Shown here in pieces: positions 35,156 to 43,764 of a DNA stretch of 64,000 nucleotides; the stretch's first letter is position 1, and each line of letters starts with the position of its first letter. The stretch lies in NCBI GenBank assembly GCA_015231955.1, contig JADGAN010000002.1, positions 124,001 through 188,000 on the forward strand. Reading direction: 5' to 3'. Below the pieces are notes generated by a model. It was given only the letters and a program-made list of their open reading frames with translations, had not been told where the DNA came from and did no database searches. The DNA is from Oligoflexia bacterium (lineage in GTDB: Bacteria > Bdellovibrionota > Bacteriovoracia > Bacteriovoracales > Bacteriovoracaceae). The position numbers were made by a program, and so were the translations under genes.

Positions 35156-36077
35156 CTCCATCGCTCCCACCATCTTTAAAGATCCCACTCGGATCGTTGC
35201 CAAAGTCCTTCAAAGGATCGCTACCATCAATAGCACCACCAAACCCACTGCTTGTGCTACTGCTATTGGGATCTTTTTTTGCTTTGGCCTTAAAGTAAGG
35301 CCAATTGGTGCGGATGATTTTACTCTCCTCCAACTCCACACCCTGTTTATTCATCCAAGTAAACTTGATCTTAAAAGCACGCAGTAGCTGTTTCCCATTC
35401 TCCACCTCTGTCAGCGACTCTAAAAATTTTTTGCTCTTCTCATCCCAAAAATTAAACTCAAACGCAGTAATCCGCGAGAGTACAGGATAGGCCTTAACCT
35501 TTTCCCAATCGATCTTTTCCAAACTAAAAGGGTCTTCCGCACTCTGCGCTCGCACCAGCTCTAGTAGCTCTTTATTGCTGCTGCCACTGCCGCTTGCTGC
35601 TTCGTCGTCATCACCCTCTTTTCTCTCCCACTTGCGAAGTGAGTAGCGAACCCAGGCAAAGGTCGATTGCTTGCTATCCTCAACCCGCCGCCGATTATTA
35701 TAGACCATAAATTCAAGCGTAGTTTTATCGGCCGAAATAATAAAAGGCACCGGATGGCCAAGCGTACTTGTAAATGCAAACTTCTCGCCTCCCTCATAAC
35801 GAGAAAAGGCCTCCTCCTCAAGAGGTGCTGCCTCGGCCTTGGCCGCAAAAAAAAGTGGTGTATAGAGAGAAGCAAGATCCTCTTCGATGCGTGCTATGCC
35901 CATCTCTATTCGTAAGGCCTCCTGATCCTCTGCAGTTACTCTCTCTTTAGTTAGAATACTATTGTCAGTCATCTTCACAATACCGAAAGTGAGAAAGGTA
36001 AGGATCACCGTTGCCACCATCACTTCGATTAAAGTAAAGCCCTCTTCTCCAGGAATAGTCTTGTTCTTTAAAATCAT
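35148..36077 (-). CDS. gspJ: type II secretion minor pseudopilin GspJ
   Basis: GspJ, 309 residues, part of the GspI-J-K tip complex. The cleavage site is Gly13-Phe14 in EEGFTLIEVMVA, with mature Glu5 present. The central region (LEFMVYNNRR, WVRYSLRKWE) matches the family. Low-complexity stretches occur at 155-170 and in the Ser/Gly/Asp-rich tail (about 270-309), making it longer than usual (about 200). It starts at ATGA overlapping the gspI stop. Confidence 0.85.
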   Translation of the reverse strand: MILKNKTIPGEEGFTLIEVMVATVILTFLTFGIVKMTDNSILTKERVTAEDQEALRIEMGIARIEEDLASLYTPLFFAAKAEAAPLEEEAFSRYEGGEKFAFTSTLGHPVPFIISADKTTLEFMVYNNRRRVEDSKQSTFAWVRYSLRKWERKEGDDDEAASGSGSSNKELLELVRAQSAEDPFSLEKIDWEKVKAYPVLSRITAFEFNFWDEKSKKFLESLTEVENGKQLLRAFKIKFTWMNKQGVELEESKIIRTNWPYFKAKAKKDPNSSSTSSGFGGAIDGSDPLKDFGNDPSGIFKDGGSDGDE

Positions 36078-36637
36078 ATTTGCACTTTAATCTTTGCCTT
36101 CCGATTGCTAACAAAAGAGGCCAGTGTAAAGGGAAAATCGGTTCCCTTCTCTTTGACCGTTACACGCACTTGCCAAATCATCTCCTCTACATTTTTCTTC
36201 ACCATCTCAAAAATTTTTTTTGCTATGGCATCGTTTCCGGCCTTCATACCACCACCATCGTCGCCCTCACCCGCATCACCACCGCTATCACCACCCTCTC
36301 CATCTCCCCCACCCTCTCCAATAATTTTAGAGATATCGGGAATTTTCAGCCGTTGAAATTCAATAGAGTATTCATACTCCGGAAGGCCTTCCTCTGAAAA
36401 ATTACCAGTTTTTGGTGCAAGCGTCAGTCCATCCTCCAAATCCGGTACATCAAGCAGCGTCTGATTTAACTTATTTTCACAAAGTTTTTGCAACACCATC
36501 TCTTTCTTCATTGTGACCGAATCGGTGACATTAAACCCTTCTGCGGCCATATAAGCAGTGGCAAAAATCCCTAGTAGCGTCGTCGCCATCAACACTTCAA
36601 TTAATGTAAAACCCTTTTGTGTTACTCTTTTATCCAA
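36074..36637 (-). CDS. gspI: type II secretion minor pseudopilin GspI
   Basis: GspI, 187 residues. The prepilin site is QKG-FTLIEVLMATTLLG (Gly9-Phe10). Family-like features include the early helix and the C-terminal WQVRVTVKEKG. A glycine/aspartate/glutamate run at about 108-130 is an insertion relative to typical GspI (about 125 residues). The only plausible start is TTG at 36637, because a stop lies two codons upstream in frame and AAGGAG lies 11 bases before it. It overlaps gspH by 16 bases. Confidence 0.84.
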   Translation of the reverse strand: MDKRVTQKGFTLIEVLMATTLLGIFATAYMAAEGFNVTDSVTMKKEMVLQKLCENKLNQTLLDVPDLEDGLTLAPKTGNFSEEGLPEYEYSIEFQRLKIPDISKIIGEGGGDGEGGDSGGDAGEGDDGGGMKAGNDAIAKKIFEMVKKNVEEMIWQVRVTVKEKGTDFPFTLASFVSNRKAKIKVQI

Positions 36638-37356
36638 TGTTCAAAAATCTCCTTGGTAATTCTATCTTGCTCTGCTAGCTCATCATCTCCTTTATCGGCA
36701 TCAATCAATCGATACTCCCTTGAGAGATGATCGGTAAAGGGATCGATCTTAATTGCCAGCACCTCACGATTTAGGCCAATGACAATTAATCCTGCATCCC
36801 GCTCCCCACTGGGGTAGGAGTAGATGGAGATATCTCCATCTTTAATCATGTTCTTTTGTAAATTAGAACTAACCGCAATCACTCGCATCTCATCAGGCAA
36901 GGTGGCATTCTCCTCTTGAAAATCGATGATCTTTTGAAAACTACTATTGATCTCTTTGATCACCTTTTCCCGCAACTCTTCATCAGCAAGCGTTCCCCCT
37001 GTGGCATCACTACTTTCATTGTTCATCATAAAGAGAGGCATCACAAAGTCGTGATCGGTTCCATACTCCACACTCCACTCCTGGGGATCTAGTCCCAAGG
37101 AGAAGTGTAACCTCACCACTGCACCACGGATAACCGCTTCGTGTGCACTAAAGCGAATAGCGCGCTCAAAGTTATCGGCAACCTCATTTAATTTATCGCG
37201 ATTTCCTATGAAAGAGAAATTGATTGAGTAAAGAACAATCCCCATGATCACCAGTGAAATCATCACTTCAATCAAGGTGAGTCCTTGTTGATTGTTCACT
37301 CTATTAAGCAGTAATTGAAACGTTGGCCTTCTATGACTTTTTTTATACTCTATCAT
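36622..37356 (-). CDS. gspH: type II secretion minor pseudopilin GspH
   Basis: GspH-like pseudopilin of 244 residues. The cleavage site is QQG-LTLIEVMISLVIMGI, with mature Glu5. RAIRFSAHEAVIRGAVVRLHFSL is the typical GspH segment after the helix. A longer-than-usual leader precedes the cleavage site (25 residues if ATG 37356 is used). An alternative GTG start at 37386 would lengthen the leader further; neither has a strong Shine-Dalgarno sequence, so the start is uncertain. It overlaps gspG by 14 bases. Confidence 0.8.
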   Translation of the reverse strand: MIEYKKSHRRPTFQLLLNRVNNQQGLTLIEVMISLVIMGIVLYSINFSFIGNRDKLNEVADNFERAIRFSAHEAVIRGAVVRLHFSLGLDPQEWSVEYGTDHDFVMPLFMMNNESSDATGGTLADEELREKVIKEINSSFQKIIDFQEENATLPDEMRVIAVSSNLQKNMIKDGDISIYSYPSGERDAGLIVIGLNREVLAIKIDPFTDHLSREYRLIDADKGDDELAEQDRITKEIFEHWIKE

Positions 37357-37813
37357 CTGGGCCAAGATCTTTATCTTCACCCTCACCGCCTTCTACCCCA
37401 TCATTGCCGTAACTCTTAATAGTAAATGTTTTGCCGTCAGACTCATAAGAGAAGTCGTTGTCCCATGGATCTTTAGGAACCTCTTTACTATCAATATAAC
37501 CTGTAGGTGCATATCGCTTACACTCTGGACCTGATGTAGGTTTCTCAATGAGCGCCTTGAGTGTCTGATCACTTGTAGGGTAGAGTCCACAGTGACGCTT
37601 ATACTCTTGCAAGCGCCCCTTGATATTTTGCATCTGAATCACGGCCGATTTTTGCTTGCCCTCTCCCAACACATCCATTACCTTGGCGGTTACAAAAGTA
37701 CCAGCAATCCCTAAAATGGTTAGCGAAACCATGATCTCCACCAGGGTTAGGCCACGCTCCGACTTTAATGTTTCTAGAAAAATGTTCCTCATTCTCTTCA
37801 TCCTCCTGTTCAT
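37343..37813 (-). CDS. gspG: type II secretion major pseudopilin GspG
   Basis: The major pseudopilin, 156 residues. Processing by the prepilin peptidase is expected between Gly21 and Leu22 in SERGLTLVEIMVSLTILG, giving a mature Phe1-equivalent leucine and Glu5. CGLYPTSDQTLKALIEKP and the C-terminal SYGNDGVEGGEGEDKDL form the calcium-binding loop region known for GspG. GGAGGAG stands upstream of the ATG. The prepilin peptidase gene is not in this window. Confidence 0.93.
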   Translation of the reverse strand: MNRRMKRMRNIFLETLKSERGLTLVEIMVSLTILGIAGTFVTAKVMDVLGEGKQKSAVIQMQNIKGRLQEYKRHCGLYPTSDQTLKALIEKPTSGPECKRYAPTGYIDSKEVPKDPWDNDFSYESDGKTFTIKSYGNDGVEGGEGEDKDLGPDDRV

Positions 37814-37840
37814 TACAGCTCTCCTCCTAGAATAATAGAT

Positions 37841-39058
37841 CTATCGATTGATGCTGTTTAAATTCATCATTGGGACTACCACAGATAGCACAATAAAAGC
37901 AACTGCACCTCCTAAGAGTATCATCATAATCGGCTCTAGAATAGATGTAAGCCCATCCAGTTTATTGCTGACTTGATCATCATAACTCTTGGCCACAATC
38001 TCTAGCATCGACTTTAGTTCCCCAGACTTTTCCCCAAGCTTGATCATATGGGTAACCATTGGTGGAAAGTAACCCGAATTCACTAAAGGAGTGGCCATAG
38101 ATGCCCCCTCACCCACAGATACGGTGGCCTCCACAATCGCTTTGCGCATATGCACGTTGGTAACCAGGTTTTGCACAATTCTCAAGGAGACCAAGATCGA
38201 AACGCCAGAGGTGAGCAGCGTCGCCAATGTTGAACAAAAACGTCCGACATTCACCATCATGATAATATTGCCAAAAACTGGCATCTTCAGCTGAAAATTG
38301 TGCCAATACTCTTGGCCCTTTCCTTTGCTAATATATTTTCGCAATAAATAGATTAACACTGGGAGCATAATCAAAACCACTGGCCAATACTTCTGTAAAA
38401 AGGTGGAGATTCCAATGCAAATTTTCGTTGGCAGTGGCAGCTCCTTCTTCATCGATATAAAGATTTTCGCAAGCTTCGGAATAACCACTACAAAGATAAA
38501 AACCATCATAAGCGTACCCACACTCGCCATAATGAGCGGGTATAACATCGCACTCATAAGCTTATTTTTAAGTTTGGTCCTATTCTCCGTAAACTCTGCG
38601 AGTCGCACCAGTACTAACTCTAAGTTCCCCGACTCCTCTCCTGCCTTCACCATGTTGACATAGATATTATCAAAAATTTTTGGGTAATCTTCTAGCGACT
38701 TACCGAGTGAGATACCTTCATTAATTTTCTGCCTTACTTCGGCCAATACAATCCGTAGTCCCGGATGATCTACCTGATCCACCAAGGCCGCAAACGCCTC
38801 CGAGAGCGGTATTTTAGCAGCGATAAGCGTTGCCAGCTGCCTGGTCATTAGCGACAAGTCCTCAACCCCTACTGCTTTCCCTAATTGAATGCCTCCAATC
38901 TGCGCCGTATCTTTAGATTTCTTCTCCTCTATCTGAATCAGCATAATTCCAGAGGAAGAGACCCTTTGTTTGGCAATGGCCAAACTATCGGCCGTCACAT
39001 TGGCCTTAAGCTGTTTTCCCGTGCGATTATCAATTCCTTTGTAGACAAAAATAGGCAT
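37841..39058 (-). CDS. gspF: type II secretion inner-membrane protein GspF
   Basis: GspF, 405 residues, the polytopic platform protein. PIFVYKGIDNRTGKQL is its standard N-terminus. Two homologous T2SSF domains are seen (about 68-190 and 270-395), each with the GEESGNLELVL or GEKSGELKSML signature, and three hydrophobic spans near 165-190, 220-240 and 375-397. Length and motifs are normal. It is 27 bases upstream of gspG. Confidence 0.95.
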   Translation of the reverse strand: MPIFVYKGIDNRTGKQLKANVTADSLAIAKQRVSSSGIMLIQIEEKKSKDTAQIGGIQLGKAVGVEDLSLMTRQLATLIAAKIPLSEAFAALVDQVDHPGLRIVLAEVRQKINEGISLGKSLEDYPKIFDNIYVNMVKAGEESGNLELVLVRLAEFTENRTKLKNKLMSAMLYPLIMASVGTLMMVFIFVVVIPKLAKIFISMKKELPLPTKICIGISTFLQKYWPVVLIMLPVLIYLLRKYISKGKGQEYWHNFQLKMPVFGNIIMMVNVGRFCSTLATLLTSGVSILVSLRIVQNLVTNVHMRKAIVEATVSVGEGASMATPLVNSGYFPPMVTHMIKLGEKSGELKSMLEIVAKSYDDQVSNKLDGLTSILEPIMMILLGGAVAFIVLSVVVPMMNLNSINR

Positions 39059-39082
39059 GCTCTTCCTTCCTCTCTGTTCTTC

Positions 39083-40849
39083 TTACACACTCTCTTTTTC
39101 TGGTGCTGCGGCCTTAAGATTTTTCCTTTCATCTTCCTCTTCGTTGATGGTATGCACGACCTCTTCCACCGACGTGAACCCTTTATACAGCTTTTCTAGT
39201 GCATCCTGCCTGAGCGTGCGCATGTTACTTCGGATCGCCGCTTTTTTAATGGTCACGGCATCAGAGCGGGCCAAAATAAGCGCTCGCACTTCATCATTTA
39301 CCATCAGTAACTCAGCAACTGTCGTTCGCCCTTGATAACCACGATTGCACTTAGGACACCCTTTGGGTTTGAAGATGGTTGCATCCGCAGGAACGGAGTT
39401 GATCTGCAAAAGCGATAACTCAAAGGGAGTGGGAACCGTCGGTTGTTTGCAATCGGGACAAAGAGTTCGAATCAGTCGTTGCGCCAAAACTGCTGCTAGC
39501 GACGAAGCAATCAAGAAGGGCTCTACTCCCATATCAATAAGCCTGGTGGTCGCGGAGGCGGCATCATTGGTGTGAATGGTAGAGAGAACGAAGTGACCGG
39601 TTTGAGAGGCGGTAAGTGCAATCTCTGCCGTCTCCTGGTCGCGCGTCTCTCCCACCATAATCACATCGGGGTTTTGACGAAGAATCGAGCGTAAAGCATA
39701 GGCAAAGGTGAGATCGATCTTCGAATTGATTTGAATTTGCGAGATCCCGGCCATCTCATACTCGACAGGATCCTCAACTGTAATAATCATGCGTTCTGGT
39801 GTGTTAATCCGATCTAACATTGCAAATAGAGTTGTAGTTTTTCCATGCCCAGTTGGCCCAGAGACATAAAAAATACCATATTTTCTTCTGGAAATCTCTT
39901 CCAGGTCTTTTAAACATTGTCCACTAAATCCTAGCGATTCCAGGCGTAGCACGGTTGTTCCCTTCTCCAAAATTCTCATAACGATACGTTCACCGTGTGA
40001 AAGAGGAACGGTACTAAGACGGATATCAATATCTTTACCGGCAATTTTAATTTTTATTCTTCCATCTTGAGGCAGACGTTTTTCCGAAACATCCAATTTG
40101 GCCATAACTTTGATACGTGAAGAAACGTTGGCGTGGGTTTTACGGGGTTGCCGTAACACCTCTTGCATCACTCCGTTCACACGAAAGCGGTAGATGGTCT
40201 CCTTCTCATAAGGCTCAATGTGAATATCAGAGGCGCGCTCCTTAACCGCTCTAAAAATAATCGAGTTCACAAAACGAATCACTGGCGCTTCATCGGAGCC
40301 AGCATCGAGAATGTCGATTGGCCCATCCAGATCTAAAGTCTCTTCGAACTCATCTTCAATCGAGTCCACCAGGTTTTGATTGGCCTTTTCGTAAACGCGG
40401 TTAATGGCATCTTGGAGTCGAAGCGATGTCGTCACCACTACGTTCACCCGTTTGCCAAAGATGAGTTGTAAATCGTTGATCACGTTAAAGTTAAAAGGAT
40501 CACTTACCGCCACGGTGACGTTATAATCGGTCTCTAAAATCGGCAACATCTCATGTTGTTTAGCATAGCCGATGGTGATGTTACGAATGATATTGGGATC
40601 GATCTCGTCAACAGCGATCTCTTTTAAGTAAGGGATTCCATTTTGAATACAAATCACTTTAACAATATCGTGAGGATGAATGAAGTTCTTCTTGAGGAGG
40701 ATCTCTCCAATGAGCATCCCTGTTTCTTCCTGTTGGGCCAAGGCCTGCTCTAATTGTTCACGCGTAAGCGAGGTGTGCTGAACTAAAAGTTCACCGATCC
40801 GATGTTTATGATCCTCAATTTTACCAAGCATGTGTTCCGAGAGTTTCAT
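39083..40849 (-). CDS. gspE: type II secretion ATPase GspE
   Basis: A 588-residue secretion ATPase. An N-terminal MshEN/T2SSE_N domain (about 15-150) precedes the RecA-like core. Walker A reads GPTGHGKT (331-338), with histidine where serine is usual. The Walker B region NPDVIMVGETRDQETAEIAL starts near 393, and the aspartate- and histidine-box motifs are intact. The tetracysteine zinc motif is present as CPDC and CPKC (about 464 and 497). It powers pseudopilus assembly from the cytoplasmic face, normally through GspL, which is missing from this operon. Confidence 0.94.
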   Translation of the reverse strand: MKLSEHMLGKIEDHKHRIGELLVQHTSLTREQLEQALAQQEETGMLIGEILLKKNFIHPHDIVKVICIQNGIPYLKEIAVDEIDPNIIRNITIGYAKQHEMLPILETDYNVTVAVSDPFNFNVINDLQLIFGKRVNVVVTTSLRLQDAINRVYEKANQNLVDSIEDEFEETLDLDGPIDILDAGSDEAPVIRFVNSIIFRAVKERASDIHIEPYEKETIYRFRVNGVMQEVLRQPRKTHANVSSRIKVMAKLDVSEKRLPQDGRIKIKIAGKDIDIRLSTVPLSHGERIVMRILEKGTTVLRLESLGFSGQCLKDLEEISRRKYGIFYVSGPTGHGKTTTLFAMLDRINTPERMIITVEDPVEYEMAGISQIQINSKIDLTFAYALRSILRQNPDVIMVGETRDQETAEIALTASQTGHFVLSTIHTNDAASATTRLIDMGVEPFLIASSLAAVLAQRLIRTLCPDCKQPTVPTPFELSLLQINSVPADATIFKPKGCPKCNRGYQGRTTVAELLMVNDEVRALILARSDAVTIKKAAIRSNMRTLRQDALEKLYKGFTSVEEVVHTINEEEDERKNLKAAAPEKESV

Positions 40850-40885
40850 TGCATCACCTCACTGTGCTCAATTAGTAATCACTCC

Positions 40886-43717
40886 TCACTCTGGTACTGA
40901 CGTAGGAACGGGAGTGGGAGAGGGGGAGGAGGCCGCACCACTCTCCGTTATTCCAGAAGAGTTAATCGTATCCATCTTAGAGGATTTCCCTGTCTCCTTC
41001 TTCACCTCCTCCATAATTTTTTGATAATTAGGAGGCGGAACATTTGCACGATGCTTTCCTGTGTACTTCGAATAGTTGGCCTCATACTCCTCTTCACTAG
41101 CATTAACATTAGCATTAGCAGCGGAGTTAACACCAGCGCCGTTGGCATCCTCATCTTCTGCCGCAGGAACTGAATCTTCATCCTCATCGTTCAGATCATG
41201 GCCGCCACCGGTATTTTCATTGATAAACTTGGCACTCGTAGACTGATCGTAAAGTGGCCCCTCTTCCTGTTTTTCAATTTTCTTGTAAAGCCCTTTGATT
41301 GTCGCTCTAAAGGGATCCTCTCCCTCTTCATAAACTTTTTGCAAGTGAGCATTTCGGCGATTGAGCATATCTTTAGTGGTCTCTGCAGCTCCTCGCTCAT
41401 AGGGCGCAAGAATTCTTGGCGTCAAAAAGAAAAGCAAGTTTACTTTTTCCGAACTCTTAGATTTACTCTTAAAGAGCCAACCCAGCACAGGAATATCTCC
41501 GAGCAGCGGCACCTTCGATTCCTTCTCAATATTCTTATCCCTCATCAAACCACCCATGGCCACGGTATCCTTATCTCGCACAATGACGGTGGTCACTGCT
41601 TGCCTGGTTGTCGTCCCCACTCCATCAACAGCGCCAGTCTGTCTTCCCGAAAAATCATCGATCTTTTGATTGATCTTAAGCTTAATCATGTGCGTGACTT
41701 TATTAATTTGCGGAGTAAATTTTAGTGTAAGCGCCACCTTTTGCTGACTGGTACTAGTTGAGGTGCTACCATTGGCGGCAGTCTCTCTCACAGAGGTCGG
41801 CACCGTCTCCCCAGCTTCAAAGACGGCCTCTTCGTTATCAAGGGCCAAAATCTGTGGAGTCGCCAGCACATTGGTACTGCTATCGCTTGCAATCGCTTTA
41901 ATCAAACCATTGACGGTGTGAATATCCACTGTGGTGTTGCCAATGCTATGTTGAATTCTCTTTCCTGCACCAAGGCCCACAAACATTCCCGAAAGATTGG
42001 TAATATTGTTCGTCAGTAGCGATAAGAGATCTTGCGTCCCGTTAGGATTGCTTCCCCACCTACGAGCATTGCCGGCCCCATACACTCCCACCAAGCTGAT
42101 ACCAAACTCGCTTCCCGAACTCACCTGCGCTTCCATCACTAGTCCTTCTACATAAACTTGATCCCGTGGAATATCCAACTTAGCAATGATATTTTTGATG
42201 GTTAAATAATCGGTAGGTGAGGCCATTACTACCAAGGCATTGTTGGCCTTATCCGAAGTGATCTTCACTGCCGAAGCAAAAAGTGAGGCCTCCCCCACCC
42301 TCGAAGCGCCAAAGCGCCCTGCTGCTGCTGGGGCACCTGCAGAGGAGACCAGGGACGATAAAGTTTTAGCAAGTGTTTCCGAATCACCATAGTTCAAATA
42401 GTAAACGTGAATCTGTCCACTTCCTTTCGAGACCAATTTTACATCCAATTTTTTAATCAATTCGCGTAACTGTCTTGCCCCTTCGGCGGTTGTCATCGCA
42501 ATGATCGAATTGGTTCTGGCTTCCGCAATAAGTTTGCTGACATCGTAAGCTTGAGGACGTCCACCCGTTGCTAAGTCTCCACCTTGAAAACGTTGCGTCC
42601 CTTGTCCTCTTAAAATTTTATCCAGCAGTCCCGCAATCTCTTGTGCAGAGGAGTTTTGCACTTTAATAATCTGCAAACTCTCTTCGTATCCTGGCACGTC
42701 CAAAAATTTTATCAAGCGAACTAGACGATTGATATTGGCACCAGTGTCCTGAAGAATAACGGTGTTGGTTTGCCTGATTTCAATAATCCTTCCAAACTGA
42801 GACATGAATTGGCGAAAGTTTCTGGCAATCTCGGCACTGCCCACATTTTTTAGTGCCATAATCCTCATCACATAATTTTCAGTATTCGGAGTATAGCTCC
42901 CCATATAGATTTTTGGAGGGGTGTTACGAATATTGCGAGTTTGCACGATCTTATAAAAGGCACCGCTTTTCACCAAACTAAACCCGTGGATATTCAAGGC
43001 AGTTAAATACGCTTTCCATGCATCTCCTACTGTGATCGGCGTGGGTGCGACGATGGAGATTTTCCCTTTGATCTCTTTCTCATAAATTAAATTAATCCCT
43101 GTGAGCTTTTGCATATGTTTGGTTAAGTCCAAAATATCCACATTGGGAAAATCAAAACTGGTAATCACTTCAGGGCCAAAGGCGGTTTCAGGATTTAGAT
43201 TTACAAACTGCTTATCTTTGGGTGCACTCTTGGTATTTAAAATTCCTGTGCCTCCTCGTCCAAACATATCATTGGCGCCACCACCACCAGCTGGTTCATT
43301 GCCATCCTCCTCTTCTCGAAAAGGATTACCGCCTCCTCGAGGTGCTCCTCCTGCACCAGCATTAAACCCCTCATCCTCCGAATCAAGGTCGAGCGCTCCG
43401 CTAGAATCCCCCCCCCCTATTCCTGCACCCCTAGCAGAGGGCAAACCTCCCTCTTTCACCACTCCGTTACCCTCTTCTGGTACTGCACTCACTTTCACTG
43501 GTGCTGATGCCCTTGGCGTTTTTTTCTCTTTAACGACAGCACTCTTTTCACTCTTTTTTGCGGCCGGAGTCTCTGCGGCCGCGGTCGCCTCTACCGGAGC
43601 AGTAAACTCTGTCCGATTTTTATATTTTTTAAATTGTGCATGAGCATTCTCTGGATACAACCAAAGTAGGGCGAATACCAGCATTAGTAATGTTCCTATC
43701 ATTTTTTTCAAACTCAT
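40886..43717 (-). CDS. gspD: type II secretion outer-membrane secretin GspD
   Basis: A 943-residue secretin. A signal peptide ends in NAHAQ (about residue 28). A long low-complexity, glycine/alanine/glutamate-rich region (about 40-165) precedes the N0 domain (LDLTKHMQKLTGINLIYEK, about 190-260) and N1-N3 repeats. The secretin core carries VYVEGLVMEAQVSSGSEFG and the final VPLLGDIPVLGWLFKSKS with LLFFLTPRIL. A 110-residue acidic tail follows the core. It forms the outer-membrane channel; no pilotin gene was recognised. It is 36 bases upstream of gspE. The additional N- and C-terminal stretches make it longer than typical GspD (about 650-750). Confidence 0.93.
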   Translation of the reverse strand: MSLKKMIGTLLMLVFALLWLYPENAHAQFKKYKNRTEFTAPVEATAAAETPAAKKSEKSAVVKEKKTPRASAPVKVSAVPEEGNGVVKEGGLPSARGAGIGGGDSSGALDLDSEDEGFNAGAGGAPRGGGNPFREEEDGNEPAGGGGANDMFGRGGTGILNTKSAPKDKQFVNLNPETAFGPEVITSFDFPNVDILDLTKHMQKLTGINLIYEKEIKGKISIVAPTPITVGDAWKAYLTALNIHGFSLVKSGAFYKIVQTRNIRNTPPKIYMGSYTPNTENYVMRIMALKNVGSAEIARNFRQFMSQFGRIIEIRQTNTVILQDTGANINRLVRLIKFLDVPGYEESLQIIKVQNSSAQEIAGLLDKILRGQGTQRFQGGDLATGGRPQAYDVSKLIAEARTNSIIAMTTAEGARQLRELIKKLDVKLVSKGSGQIHVYYLNYGDSETLAKTLSSLVSSAGAPAAAGRFGASRVGEASLFASAVKITSDKANNALVVMASPTDYLTIKNIIAKLDIPRDQVYVEGLVMEAQVSSGSEFGISLVGVYGAGNARRWGSNPNGTQDLLSLLTNNITNLSGMFVGLGAGKRIQHSIGNTTVDIHTVNGLIKAIASDSSTNVLATPQILALDNEEAVFEAGETVPTSVRETAANGSTSTSTSQQKVALTLKFTPQINKVTHMIKLKINQKIDDFSGRQTGAVDGVGTTTRQAVTTVIVRDKDTVAMGGLMRDKNIEKESKVPLLGDIPVLGWLFKSKSKSSEKVNLLFFLTPRILAPYERGAAETTKDMLNRRNAHLQKVYEEGEDPFRATIKGLYKKIEKQEEGPLYDQSTSAKFINENTGGGHDLNDEDEDSVPAAEDEDANGAGVNSAANANVNASEEEYEANYSKYTGKHRANVPPPNYQKIMEEVKKETGKSSKMDTINSSGITESGAASSPSPTPVPTSVPE

Positions 43718-43764
43718 GTTTTAGTCCTGTTGCTTTAATTATAACGTCACCAGCTTCACTTCAC

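Noticed and set aside
41198-41725. A 175-codon plus-strand open frame opposite gspD
   Set aside because: It has no recognisable domain and lies opposite the secretin core.
43101-43643. A 180-codon open frame on the plus strand opposite gspD
   Set aside because: It mirrors a low-complexity Gly/Ala/Glu-rich coding stretch, is Pro/Ser-rich and has no ribosome binding site; gspD is firmly identified.
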